Source: Terriglobales bacterium
GTDB taxonomy: Bacteria; Acidobacteriota; Terriglobia; Terriglobales; Acidobacteriaceae
DNA length: 64,000 nucleotides
Direction of reading: 5' to 3'
Assembly: GCA_025934735.1 (NCBI GenBank)
Contig: JAICWP010000004.1
Span: 124,001-188,000, forward strand
Shown here piece after piece: positions 26,220 to 34,676 of this stretch; the stretch's first letter is position 1, and every line of letters begins with the position of its first letter. The notes beneath the pieces are model-generated. The model searched no databases. It was not told the origin of the DNA and saw nothing but the letters and a program-made list of their open reading frames with translations. Both the position numbers and the translations under genes were made by a program.

Positions 26220-26840
26220 ATGGAGCAGATCAAGAAAATCTACCGCGTCGTGCGCTGGATCACCTTTGCCGGGCTCGTCATCACCACGTTTCTGCTCCTG
26301 AAGAGCCCTGACCCCATCGCTCAGGCGGTTAATCCCGCTTTGGCGAAGCAGAACGCCGAATCGTTTCAGCAAAAGCTCACGCAACTGGCCAACGCGCAAT
26401 CGTTGGGCGAGGAGGGAACGGAAGTGCACTTCACCGCCCCTGAGGTCAATGCGGCCATCGCCCAAGCCACCGCTGCGCCTCCCGCTCCCGTGCGTACCAC
26501 TCCGGCTTCGCAGCCTGCGCCGCAGCCCACAGCCGAGCAGGTCCCCATCAAGTCCACCCTGGTGGGTTTTGAAGACAATGTCGTAAAAGGCCAATTTCTC
26601 ACCGAGGTGTATGGCAAGGACGTGTATATCACCGTGGCTGGGCGCCTGGGCAGCCGTGACGGCTACATTACTTTCGATCCCACGGAATTCAAGGTGGGCC
26701 ACCTGAGCGTGCCCGTCTCCATGGTCAATCCCGTCCTGCAGCGGAAGCTGGCCGACCCGGAGAACCGCGACAAACTGAAGTTGCCGGCATTCGTGAAGGA
26801 TTTGCGGGTGGAAAACAGCGAATTGGTAATTGCTGAGTAG
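26220..26840 (+). CDS. Membrane-anchored protein of unknown function
   Basis: A 206-residue product with one N-terminal membrane helix (about 13-30, WITFAGLVITTFLLL) and an extracytoplasmic part. The central Ala/Pro/Gln linker (about 83-108) separates two halves; the second (STLVGFEDNVVKGQFLTEVYGKD onward in two blocks, about 112-206) has beta-rich character with VYITVAGRLGSRDGYITFDP. I recognise no family. It faces the PilZ coiled-coil gene with only 3 nt between stops. Confidence 0.75.
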   Translation: MEQIKKIYRVVRWITFAGLVITTFLLLKSPDPIAQAVNPALAKQNAESFQQKLTQLANAQSLGEEGTEVHFTAPEVNAAIAQATAAPPAPVRTTPASQPAPQPTAEQVPIKSTLVGFEDNVVKGQFLTEVYGKDVYITVAGRLGSRDGYITFDPTEFKVGHLSVPVSMVNPVLQRKLADPENRDKLKLPAFVKDLRVENSELVIAE

Positions 26841-26843
26841 CGC

Positions 26844-29732
26844 CTACTTCGATTTGCTGTCGCGCTTGCCGCGCACCAGGTGCAGCATGGAATCGAGGGT
26901 TTCCGCCAGATCGTCCTGGCACCGCTGAGCCGACTTCTGGGCCACTTCCTCTGTATCTCTCTGGAATTTTCCCATGACTTCCGCCAGGTGCGTTTGCAGC
27001 CGCGGCGCCATTGCCTTTTCGAATTCGGCCAGACGGTCGGTCATCTCGCGGGATTTGCGTTCCGCCTGTTCCTCTACCTGGCGCTGCGCTTCCCGGCTGC
27101 GCTGCTCGATGGGTTCGCGCGCCATCTCCACTGCCATGTGGATGCGGCCCTTGATTTCTCCGCTGGTCTCCACCACCGCGTCGTGTACCGCTTGCCGCAG
27201 CCGCTCCATTTGCTTTTCCATCCAGCCCTGGGCTTCGTCACGCTGCTGCTGGAAGGCGCCGTTCTGAGCTTCCGCGCGCTGCCTTTCCTGCTGCACGGAT
27301 TTCAGCAGTTCTTCCAAGCCGCGGTTGCTGCCCTCCGCGCGCGCCAGCAGCGGCTCCAGTGACCCGCTCAGGCGTTTCTCCACCTGTTCCATTTGCTCCC
27401 GGATAATCTCGGTGGCCGCCTTCTCCACGTCGGTGCGCAGCTTATTCACCGCATCACCGGTGGCGCGCTCAATGTAGCCCTGCAGCCGCGCCTCCCAGCG
27501 CCCCGCCAGTTCATTAGCCCGCGTCTCCACCCAGGCTTTTTCCGCCTGGCTGGCCTCGCGCTGCTTTTCCCAGACGTGGCGCTGGCTGGCGAATTCCTCT
27601 TTCAGGTGGTGGTTGAGCGACCCACGCAGTTCCTCGCTCACCTTGCGCAGCATGCTTTCCGAAGAGCTGCGCAGCGTCGCCATGTGGGCGTCCAGAGAAG
27701 TTTGCAATTCCTGCTGCCGTTGTGCGGTCAGCTCGTCCATCTTCTTCTGCTGCGCGTTCACCTGCTCTTCCAAATGCTTCAGTTGCTCCTCGGAACGGTT
27801 GCCCACCTGCTGCAGAATGCCCGCAGCGGTGCTTTCCACCTTCTGCTCGGCTGCGGCAATGGCAGCCTCCAGCCTGGCCTGCCGGGACTCGCGGGTGCGG
27901 TCGCCTGCTTCCAGGCGGGCGGAAAATTCGTCCGCCTGCGCCGCCAGCTTTGCGAGTTGTTCCTGCGCAGCCGTTCCCACGCCCTGGGCCTCGGCCACCT
28001 TCTCCGAAAATTCTTTTTCCCGCCGCTCTGCTTCTTGCCGCGCTTCGTCGGAAATCCTGCTCAGCCCCGCCGCAACGTCCTCCTTGATCTGCTGACTGGC
28101 AGCCTGAGTTAGCGAGGCCACCACCGATTCCAGCGATTCGCGGGCGAGGCGCGCTTCCTCGGTGCTGGTGGTCAGTTCGGTGATCTGGGCCTGCAGGCGG
28201 CTGGATTTCTCCTCCACCGACGCGGTCGCCTGCTGGACCCTTTCCGTTTGCGCTTGCAGTTCCGCCTGCAGCGTAGCGCGAAGTTCAGCGCGCAGCTGTT
28301 CGCCGAGTACATGCACGGTGCTTCCCGCCGCTTTGAGCTGCTCGGCGTGCTGGCCAGCTTCAGCGGAGCGCTGGCTTGCCAGGGCGGCTGTTTCTTCCTG
28401 TAATTTGCGCAGACGCTCGGCTTCTTCTTGCGCCGCCCGTTGCGCCTGTTTGAATTCCTGCTGCAGCTTTTCCGATTCCTCGCGCAAGGATTCCTGCAGT
28501 GATTGTCTGATCTCCTCGCCTGCCGCGCGCAACGCGTCGTCCGAAACCTTGCGTTTGTCCTCCTCGGCCGCGCCTGCGTCTGCCGTTTGTGCGGCCGCTG
28601 CTGTCTCCAGGCGTTGCTGTAACTCGGCCAGCTGCTTACGTAAGCCTTCAAACTGCTCCTCGGACTGCGCGTGCAGGCGCTGCTCCGCAGCCCCTACGGC
28701 CTCCGTAGCGTGCTGCTCCACCGCCTGCGGAAGCAGATGAATCAGCGACTGCATCCATTGCTGCAGTTGCCGGATCTCTTCCACCTGCGAGGCCGTGGCG
28801 GCTGCACTCTCCGTAGCGGCTGCATCCGGCTTGCCTTCCGCGCTGGTCGTGGGATGCGAGGTCCCCAACGATGCGCCAGGTTCCGCATCCGGCTTGACCT
28901 TCTCCTTAACGATCTCACTGAGTACCGTGATGTGCGCCTGTAGCCTGTCCTGCAACTGGCACAGCGACTCCAGCCGCGCCTCGGCGTCCACCATCTGCTC
29001 TTTCCAGTGTTCCAGCTTGGCTTCCACCTGGTCGTCCACCTGCCACATCAAATCCTGCAGGTGTTCTTCCATCTGCTTGCGTAAGTCCACCCAATCGCGG
29101 TCGCGGATAACGTGACCGGCACTTCGTTGCGAGTTGTCGGTTCGTCCCGCCTCAGTGGCTCGCTGTTCGGAATTGCCGTTGTTGTTGGGGGCAGGCTTGA
29201 GTGCCTCCACGTTGGGTGCTTCGGATAGCGCGACGCTCTGCATGGCAACCGGGCTTTTAGCCGGCGGGGCCGGACTCACGAGGGAAAACTCCGGAGCTGC
29301 CAAAGTGGCGGTGGAAACCGCGGTCCCCGCCGAGCCTGCACCTGCAGCCGCGCCGGCCGCTAGCGGAGCAGGCGCTGCCTTGCCCTCTGGTTCGGCGCTG
29401 TCTGTTTGCCAGTCGTGGGGTGGATTGCGAACGCCCCACACATTGGCACACACATCCAGTTGCACTCCCAGCAGCCAGGTGCGCCCGTCATCGCCCAGCT
29501 TGACCACGTCGGCAATGTGCGCCATCACTTCTCGGTTGTCGGGCAGCAATCCCAGCTTGACAGGTGTGCCCTTCTCCAGGGCGACATGGCAGATGACGCC
29601 GCAGCCGTGCGCATTGACCGCGACGGTTTCAGAAGTCTCATCAAACGGACGGTTTGGATCAACACTCGTGATCTGGATCGGGATTTGCCACCGAATCCGT
29701 GTCGAGCGCCGCATTATGGTGTGCTGGGACAA
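26844..29732 (-). CDS. PilZ-domain protein with very long coiled coil
   Basis: A 962-residue protein. The N-terminal 105 residues look like a PilZ domain (RRSTRIRW, then NAHGCGVI and WLLGVQLDV), a fold that often binds cyclic-di-GMP. The D/NxSxxG half of the usual c-di-GMP motif is altered (VNAHGCG). An Ala/Pro-rich linker (about 115-215) follows. The remaining 740 residues are heptad-rich, Glu/Gln/Ala/Arg-dominated coiled coil. No membrane segment is seen. TTG at 29732 has GAGGG just upstream; ATG at 29714 is an alternative. It may be a scaffold or filament-like structural protein; function not known. Confidence 0.82.
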   Translation of the reverse strand: MSQHTIMRRSTRIRWQIPIQITSVDPNRPFDETSETVAVNAHGCGVICHVALEKGTPVKLGLLPDNREVMAHIADVVKLGDDGRTWLLGVQLDVCANVWGVRNPPHDWQTDSAEPEGKAAPAPLAAGAAAGAGSAGTAVSTATLAAPEFSLVSPAPPAKSPVAMQSVALSEAPNVEALKPAPNNNGNSEQRATEAGRTDNSQRSAGHVIRDRDWVDLRKQMEEHLQDLMWQVDDQVEAKLEHWKEQMVDAEARLESLCQLQDRLQAHITVLSEIVKEKVKPDAEPGASLGTSHPTTSAEGKPDAAATESAAATASQVEEIRQLQQWMQSLIHLLPQAVEQHATEAVGAAEQRLHAQSEEQFEGLRKQLAELQQRLETAAAAQTADAGAAEEDKRKVSDDALRAAGEEIRQSLQESLREESEKLQQEFKQAQRAAQEEAERLRKLQEETAALASQRSAEAGQHAEQLKAAGSTVHVLGEQLRAELRATLQAELQAQTERVQQATASVEEKSSRLQAQITELTTSTEEARLARESLESVVASLTQAASQQIKEDVAAGLSRISDEARQEAERREKEFSEKVAEAQGVGTAAQEQLAKLAAQADEFSARLEAGDRTRESRQARLEAAIAAAEQKVESTAAGILQQVGNRSEEQLKHLEEQVNAQQKKMDELTAQRQQELQTSLDAHMATLRSSSESMLRKVSEELRGSLNHHLKEEFASQRHVWEKQREASQAEKAWVETRANELAGRWEARLQGYIERATGDAVNKLRTDVEKAATEIIREQMEQVEKRLSGSLEPLLARAEGSNRGLEELLKSVQQERQRAEAQNGAFQQQRDEAQGWMEKQMERLRQAVHDAVVETSGEIKGRIHMAVEMAREPIEQRSREAQRQVEEQAERKSREMTDRLAEFEKAMAPRLQTHLAEVMGKFQRDTEEVAQKSAQRCQDDLAETLDSMLHLVRGKRDSKSK

Positions 29733-30107
29733 TCACCCTCATCCACGTGAAAAGCAAGTGTTTGGCACGAGACACATAAGCGCCTACGGCCAAGCATCTT
29801 CAGTGTGAATTGTATTTTTGCTGCTGAAATCGGCGAAAGTAACTGAAGTAATCGGCAGCTTTGACGGCAGGCTCGGCCTGACGCCGCAGTTTGCCCGCAA
29901 CTCCTCCATTCGTAAGACCATAGAGCCAATTTCGTGGGTTCGAACTGAGGCCGGACTGGGGCGCTCACCCCGCACTTTAGTTACGGGACGCAGCCCTTGC
30001 GGGTAACCGCACCTGGTTTTCCTGACGGCTCCGAAAGTTGTGCCGCAAGCTCCGGATAGCCGCGGCGGACTCGTTTCCGTATGCTGGTGGAAACACTGGA
30101 GCAAAAC
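29733..30107. other. 375-base divergent intergenic region
   Basis: No gene recognised. It separates the PilZ coiled-coil gene (minus) from the DksA-finger phosphatase (plus) and must hold both promoters. A small hairpin TGCGG-GTAA-CCGCA with a GNRA-type loop is at 29998-30011. A resemblance to the c-di-GMP riboswitch core was considered and not supported. Confidence 0.5.
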
Positions 30108-31088
30108 ATGGCCACCACCCTCGACCCCATCTTCCGTGAGCAATTGCTGCATCGGCGGAACACTCTGCAAAAGGCGCTCACCAGTTTGCCTCCGGGTGCG
30201 GAACTAGTTGAGTTGCTGCAGCAGGTGGACCAGGCGTTAAAGCGAATGGACTGCGGCACCTATGGGTTATGCGAGGTGTGCCACGATTCCATTGAACCGG
30301 AGCGGCTGGCGGCAGACCCGCTCACTTGCTTCTGCCTGGACCACCTGAGCCCCGCGGATCAGCGGGCTTTGGAGCATGATCTGCGGCTGGCTCGTCAGAT
30401 CCAGAGCGGGCTATTGCCCAAACCGGACCTTAGCGTCAGCGGGTGGCGGATTTCCTATCAGTACCAGCCAGCCGGCCTTGTTAGCGGCGATTATTGCGAC
30501 GTGGTGGATGCAGGGGCGCGCGGCCTCTATTTCATGCTTGGAGATGTGTCGGGCAAAGGCATCGCCGCGGCCATGCTGATGGCCAATCTGCACGCCCTGT
30601 TCCGCGCCCTCATTTCCGCGGGCCTGCCCTTGAGCGAACTCGTGAGGCAGGCCAGCCGGGCCTTCTGCGAAACCACCCTGGCCGCCCACTATGCCACTCT
30701 GGTCTGCGGTCACGCCTTCCCTTCCGGCGAGGTGGAGCTCTGCAACGCCGGCCACCTCCCGTCCTTGCACCTCCACGCGGGCCAGGTGGCGGAACTCCCT
30801 TCGACCGGGCTGCCTTTGGGTATGTTCTGCAACCAGGAATTTGCGCTGGGCCGGGTACATCTGAGGTCGGGCGATGCTCTGCTGCTCTACACGGACGGGC
30901 TGACGGAGGCCGAAGATGCTTCTGGGTCGCCTTACGGGGCGGAACGCTTGTCGCGCCTTGCTGCTGGAGCTTGCGTATCCGAGCCCGGGCAACTGCTGGC
31001 CTTATGTCGCAAGGATCTGGACGCTTTTTGCGCCCGAGCCACCCTCCGCGACGATCTCACTCTGATGGCGGTGAGCCGCGCCTCTTGA
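30108..31088 (+). CDS. DksA-type zinc finger fused to SpoIIE/PP2C phosphatase
   Basis: A 326-residue two-domain protein. Residues about 1-85 form a helical hairpin plus a TraR/DksA-like zinc finger with ligand spacing C55-x2-C58-x17-C76-x2-H79; the fourth ligand is His rather than Cys. Residues about 92-325 form a PP2C/SpoIIE phosphatase: ARQIQSGLLPKP, GGD-equivalent VSGDYCDVV, LGDVSGKGIAAAMLMA and LYTDGLTEAED supply the metal Asp residues. ATG at 30108 has GGAG 6 nt upstream; an in-frame ATG at 30081 has none. It likely acts in sigma-factor or anti-sigma partner switching, with the finger as a possible RNA-polymerase contact (inference). Confidence 0.88.
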   Translation: MATTLDPIFREQLLHRRNTLQKALTSLPPGAELVELLQQVDQALKRMDCGTYGLCEVCHDSIEPERLAADPLTCFCLDHLSPADQRALEHDLRLARQIQSGLLPKPDLSVSGWRISYQYQPAGLVSGDYCDVVDAGARGLYFMLGDVSGKGIAAAMLMANLHALFRALISAGLPLSELVRQASRAFCETTLAAHYATLVCGHAFPSGEVELCNAGHLPSLHLHAGQVAELPSTGLPLGMFCNQEFALGRVHLRSGDALLLYTDGLTEAEDASGSPYGAERLSRLAAGACVSEPGQLLALCRKDLDAFCARATLRDDLTLMAVSRAS

Positions 31089-31210
31089 TCATTCCCGCAG
31101 CAGCTCGCGGTAATGCTCTTCCAGGATTTTGGTGATTCATTCGTGGTCTTCGGGCGGGAATCTTACATCCGCGGCTTTCTCCTCCACCCGCCGTCGAGGC
31201 ACTAGTCTCG
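31089..31210 (-). pseudogene. Possible remnant of a small gene interrupted by TGA
   Basis: On the minus strand a frame reads VEEKAADVRFPPEDHE, a TGA at 31137-31139, then ITKILEEHYRELLRE and a stop at 31089-31091. Both sides look protein-like (helical, charged, natural codon use). The simplest reading is a Trp-to-stop decay (TGG to TGA) of a short gene. It lacks a clear start and SECIS-like hairpin, so a selenoprotein is not suggested. Confidence 0.3.
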
Positions 31211-31247
31211 CTGCAAGCTACGGAGTAGCCCCCGGCCGCTCACCCGC

Positions 31248-31451
31248 TTACAGGAAGCCGCCGGTCTGGATGGTCAGCGCGCTTAGGGCGAGCTCTATCT
31301 TCGTGATCGCCTCGTCGAGTTGTGCGTGGTGCTCGGCATTTTCCAGGGTTTCGCGCAGGCTCTTCAGCACCTGCCGAGCGCGGCTGAGGTGTTCGACGGC
31401 TTGCGTGGAATCAGGACTCTGCGGCGGTTTCGATGCCGGATTCGCGGGCAT
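31248..31451 (-). CDS. Small helical protein of unknown function
   Basis: A 67-residue product with an excellent ribosome binding site (AAAGGAGTTGAGG) before ATG at 31451. After a Pro-rich start it is one amphipathic helix pair (AVEHLSRARQVLKSLRETLEN; then LDEAITKIELALSALTIQ). No Cys, no TM. Family not recognised. It is grouped with other small stress-type genes on the minus strand. Confidence 0.65.
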   Translation of the reverse strand: MPANPASKPPQSPDSTQAVEHLSRARQVLKSLRETLENAEHHAQLDEAITKIELALSALTIQTGGFL

Positions 31452-31602
31452 TCCTCAACTCCTTTCACTCTCAGCTTATGCCCGATCGGGCGTTCCAGAG
31501 CAGAAAACTGATGATCAACCGGCCCTGCCCACCAACTGGCGCCACCGTGGCAGCGCTCCAGAAAGATCCCGCACGAGTAGTAGTGTGGCCCCGTTCGCGG
31601 CG

Positions 31603-31863
31603 TCAGCGCTTCCGCAGGCCAAACAACAACCACCCGACCAGCACTCCGGCGGTGAAGGACACGATGGTAGTCGCGCCTATGGCCTGCAGGGGATGGCGCT
31701 TCACCTCATGCGCCGCATCGTCCATGATGTCTTCGGCCACATCCAGGCCGTGTTTCATAGCGCGGCGGGCGGCATGCACTCCATCCTCCAGGGCGTCGGC
31801 AACCGCGGTTTTCAGACGCACGGTTTCGGCTTCTGCAGCACTAGCGAAAGCGGCTTGTGCCAT
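31603..31863 (-). CDS. DUF883/ElaB-like small membrane protein
   Basis: An 86-residue protein with a long amphipathic N-terminal helix (about 1-60, ending ADDIM-like acidic EDIMDDAAHEVKRHP) and a C-terminal transmembrane helix (about 62-82) followed by the tail GLRKR. This matches the layout of ElaB/YqjD-type proteins, tail-anchored inner-membrane proteins that can bind ribosomes in stationary phase. GAAAGGAAACG precedes ATG at 31863. Confidence 0.75.
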   Translation of the reverse strand: MAQAAFASAAEAETVRLKTAVADALEDGVHAARRAMKHGLDVAEDIMDDAAHEVKRHPLQAIGATTIVSFTAGVLVGWLLFGLRKR

Positions 31864-32078
31864 GTTCGTTTCCTTTCAGAGCGGTGCTGGGCGCGGCTCA
31901 CGGACCGTCGGTTCGTCCGAACCGCGGGTAGAGCAGGTTCGCTCATCCTCGTCATTCAGCGCGTGCGTCGCGCCCGGCTCACCCTTATGATCGCTCTGCC
32001 GAGTGGCCGCGGCGGTGATGCGCGACACAGCGGATGGTGAGCAGCCGCGTGCAAATCGCCTGCTCGGTTGCGCTCTGG

Positions 32079-32300
32079 TTAGCGCACGGTCGCTGGCACG
32101 TCCACCGTGCTTGCCCACACCAGGGCTATGATCCAGCCGATAAGCGTCCACCCCAGAAACAAGTTCAACAGGAAGATGGAAAGGGTATTCCGCTTGTGCC
32201 GCACCAAGCCAACCAGAGTGGGCGCGAAGTACACCAGGAAGCCGAAGCCAAAGAACGGCCCGAACAGGAAGGGAAAGAAAAACAAAGCGACAAGGTGCAT
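32079..32300 (-). CDS. Superinfection-immunity-family small membrane protein
   Basis: A 73-residue protein with two transmembrane helices (about 3-32 and 42-64) separated by the basic loop RHKRNT. The second helix carries the family-like GWTLIGWIIALVWA. The name comes from a phage T4 Imm relation; in chromosomes the role is unknown. GGAGG stands upstream of ATG at 32300. No phage genes are nearby. Confidence 0.8.
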   Translation of the reverse strand: MHLVALFFFPFLFGPFFGFGFLVYFAPTLVGLVRHKRNTLSIFLLNLFLGWTLIGWIIALVWASTVDVPATVR

Positions 32301-32435
32301 GCTGGGGCGCCTCCGCTTGACGCCAGTCTAGCACCAGATACGAGTGGTTAGCCGCGCCGGTTCCAGCGGCGCCGCTCCTGCGTGAGGGCACTTTTCCGCG
32401 CATGGCGGCAGTGGTACTCTAGCTAAGCCGACTGG

Positions 32436-32510
32436 GCGGGAGTAGTTCAGCGGTAGAACGCCAGCTTCCCAAGCTGGATGTCACGGGTTCGATCCCCGTC
32501 TCCCGCTCCA
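32436..32510 (+). tRNA. tRNA-Gly (anticodon CCC)
   Basis: A complete cloverleaf: acceptor GCGGGAG pairs with CTCCCGC, D-arm GTTCAGCGGTAGAAC, anticodon stem CCAGC/GCTGG around loop TTCCCAA (anticodon CCC), T-arm with GTTCGATCC, discriminator T and an encoded CCA at 32508-32510. Confidence 0.97.
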
Positions 32511-32662
32511 TTAATCAATGACTTAGCGGTAGCAGGGTCCGGGTCTTCCCTCTCATCCATAAAGTTGCTGGCATGGCCAGCATCTCTTCCGCTTGTTCAG
32601 GGCGAATGCATCCAGCGTGGCAGAGGTGGAATACCGTTCAGAAAGCCACGCGCAAGATTGCT

Positions 32663-32691
32663 TTGAACGAAAGCTAATCAGGGGGTAGAAT
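32663..32691 (+). promoter_or_regulatory. Sigma70-type promoter of the secreted protein gene
   Basis: TTGAAC (32663-32668) and TAGAAT (32686-32691) are separated by exactly 17 nt. The start codon at 32737 follows with GAAGGAG at suitable distance. Confidence 0.6.
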
Positions 32692-32736
32692 CCCTGCGAA
32701 AAACTGGGCTCCATAATCCAACCGAAGGAGAACAAC

Positions 32737-33135
32737 ATGAACAGAGGGATCTCGATACCAGGTGGTTTCTCAGTGTTGGTGTTGGCGGTGGCATTGCTTG
32801 CCATCCCGGTGATCGCCCAGGAAAGTGGCGAACAAGGCAATGCTGCTCCGCAGGGCGCTACTGCTAAACAACAGAAGCAAGATCGCTGGGAAGGCATTAT
32901 CACCAGGAGCGACAAGGCCAAGAAGACGTTGACCGTGCGACAGAGAAGTTCAGGCTTGGAGAAGTACGTTGCTTATGATGACTCGACCGAATGGATGAGC
33001 CAGGAACACCATGGCAAGCCGACTCCGATTGATGCCAGCCAGGTGCAGGACAATGACCGCATTATCTGCCTGGGCAAATACGACAAAAAGGGAGTGCTGC
33101 ACGCGACCATGATCTCGAAGCGTCTGAGCCACTAG
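32737..33135 (+). CDS. Secreted protein of unknown function (OB-like)
   Basis: A 132-residue product with a signal peptide (about 1-28, VLVLAVALLAIPVIAQ) and a small Gln/Gly/Ala-rich linker. The rest is a beta-rich domain (WEGIITRSDKAKKTLTVRQ through DNDRIICLGKYDKKGVLHATMIS, as separate strands), in the style of DUF5666-like OB folds. Family assignment is tentative. It has its own promoter; AAGGAG precedes the ATG. Confidence 0.75.
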   Translation: MNRGISIPGGFSVLVLAVALLAIPVIAQESGEQGNAAPQGATAKQQKQDRWEGIITRSDKAKKTLTVRQRSSGLEKYVAYDDSTEWMSQEHHGKPTPIDASQVQDNDRIICLGKYDKKGVLHATMISKRLSH

Positions 33136-33647
33136 CTCGTTCGGCTTCGTGATTGCCAACCTCTCGCGCGCCGTTTCGCGTGGAGGATTCGCCGACTGCG
33201 ACGATTCTGACAGATAGGGGCGTCGGTCGCTACGGTTCTGGGTGTCCCCTGCAAGCACCAGGGCGGCTGAACGGTTCGTCCGCTGCCAACCTGGATTCTA
33301 GGAAGTGCCTGCGCACGGGCCGCTGCATCCTCCTGTCAAACTCGACATTTGCGGAGGCATGTCCTCGTAATCTCTCCTCCGTTTTCAATTTTGTTTCGGC
33401 GTGACCTCACCCAAGGCGCGCCATACAGATGCGCGTCCGACTCGAGGCGACCCGTGCTGGATTCCGGCAGCACTGTAATCCAGGGAAGTCCAGCATGTCT
33501 CCACAAAGAAACTCAGTTTGCGGCAACGCCTAGCTTCTGCGAAGGAGCCGGACTTCCCCACCAGTGCTGGCGTTTGTGAAAGGCTGAACCGGCGTATGAC
33601 AAGTTTCAGTTGTTTCAATTATCGTTATACATATATCATACAGGTGA
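33136..33647. other. 512-base intergenic region before chrB
   Basis: No convincing gene on either strand; short frames lack ribosome binding sites and protein-like composition. A hairpin GTGCTG...CAGCAC is at 33454-33473. The last 45 bases are markedly AT-rich (TTATCGTTATACATATATCA near 33618), a probable promoter/operator for chrB and the pump genes. Confidence 0.5.
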
Positions 33648-34676
33648 ATGAGTGTGGCAACGCAGGCCAAACGCACACCCTGGCTCTTGCTGATCTTCAG
33701 CCTGCCGGTGAAGCGCGCCAGTGAGCGCGTCCAGGTGTGGCGCAAGCTGAAGCGGCACGGCGCACTGCCACTCCGCAGTTCCGGTTATGTTCTGCCCAAT
33801 GACGCCATCAACCGGGAGCGGTTTGAATGGCTGGCGGCGGCCATCCGCAAATATAAGGGGGAGGCTTCCGTGGTCCAAGTGCATGCTATCGACGATCTTC
33901 CTTCCGAAGCTCTCGCCCAGCGTTTTGTCGAAGCCAGGTCTCCCGATTACGAGTTGTTAATCCGAGAGCTTCAAAAAATCCGACCCACATCAAAGACCTC
34001 ATTTAGCCAAGTTGCGCGACTGCGCAACCGTTTTGAGGAAATCGCAGCGGTTGATTTCTTCACCAGCCCGCTTCGAGTTCGGGTCGAAGCACTACTGGAC
34101 CGATTGGACTCTCAGAGCCGATCAGCTGTGGAACAATCGCCTCCAGCCCGGATCAAAAAGGAGTACCTGGACCGCACCTGGATAACCCGGCCTCAGCCCG
34201 GCATTGACAGAGTTTCGTCCGCATGGCTGATCCGAAGGTTTATTGATGGTAAAGCCAAGTTCCTATGTGGCTCTGATCCGCGGCAACATCCGCGAGCCAT
34301 TCCCTTCGATATGTTTCAGCAGGCGGGTGGATTTGGCCACCGGGGTGAGGACTGCACCTTCGAGACGCTTCGAAAAGAGTTTCGGATTCGCGACCGCCGT
34401 GTAGCAACCATCGCTCAGATTATTCACGATGCTGATTTAATAGATGAGAAGTTCGGTCGTGTGGAAGGAATTGGTTTAGATCGGGTGCTGATCGGGTGGG
34501 CACAGCAGGGCGTTTCTGACGAAGAACTGTTCCGCCGGGGCATGGAGATGGTTGAGGGCCTATACAACTCGTTGCTGGAAGGAGGGCAGAATGAGCCCAC
34601 CTCACCGGCGGCATTAACGCGTAAGGGGCGTCGTAACCGCGACAACTTTCCGAGAGTCTCACGGAGGCGAGCTTGA
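33648..34676 (+). CDS. chrB: ChrB-family chromate resistance protein
   Basis: A 342-residue protein with both ChrB modules: an N-terminal region (about 10-170, WLLLIFSLPVKRASERVQVWRK in two pieces, then GYVLPN) and the C-terminal ChrB domain (about 185-325, WITRPQPGIDRVSSAWLIRRF, FDMFQQAGGFGHRGEDCTFE split, and IIHDADLIDEKF). ChrB proteins act as chromate-responsive regulators or accessory proteins for ChrA. No chrA is present; instead an RND pump follows, with the next gene overlapping by 4 nt. Confidence 0.9.
   Translation: MSVATQAKRTPWLLLIFSLPVKRASERVQVWRKLKRHGALPLRSSGYVLPNDAINRERFEWLAAAIRKYKGEASVVQVHAIDDLPSEALAQRFVEARSPDYELLIRELQKIRPTSKTSFSQVARLRNRFEEIAAVDFFTSPLRVRVEALLDRLDSQSRSAVEQSPPARIKKEYLDRTWITRPQPGIDRVSSAWLIRRFIDGKAKFLCGSDPRQHPRAIPFDMFQQAGGFGHRGEDCTFETLRKEFRIRDRRVATIAQIIHDADLIDEKFGRVEGIGLDRVLIGWAQQGVSDEELFRRGMEMVEGLYNSLLEGGQNEPTSPAALTRKGRRNRDNFPRVSRRRA

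Noticed and set aside
29940-30030. Resemblance to a c-di-GMP (GEMM) riboswitch core, GGGACGCAGCC
   Set aside because: Only the GGGACGC-like stretch matches; the partner helix and receptor loop are missing and the neighbouring PilZ gene runs in the opposite direction.
31137-31139. TGA at 31137 as a second selenocysteine codon
   Set aside because: No Cys-type active site at this point and no hairpin with a G-rich loop at the right distance; a decayed small gene is simpler.
33385-33618. Minus-strand 77-codon frame in the gap before chrB
   Set aside because: It has no ribosome binding site and unnatural composition, and the region lacks conserved motifs.
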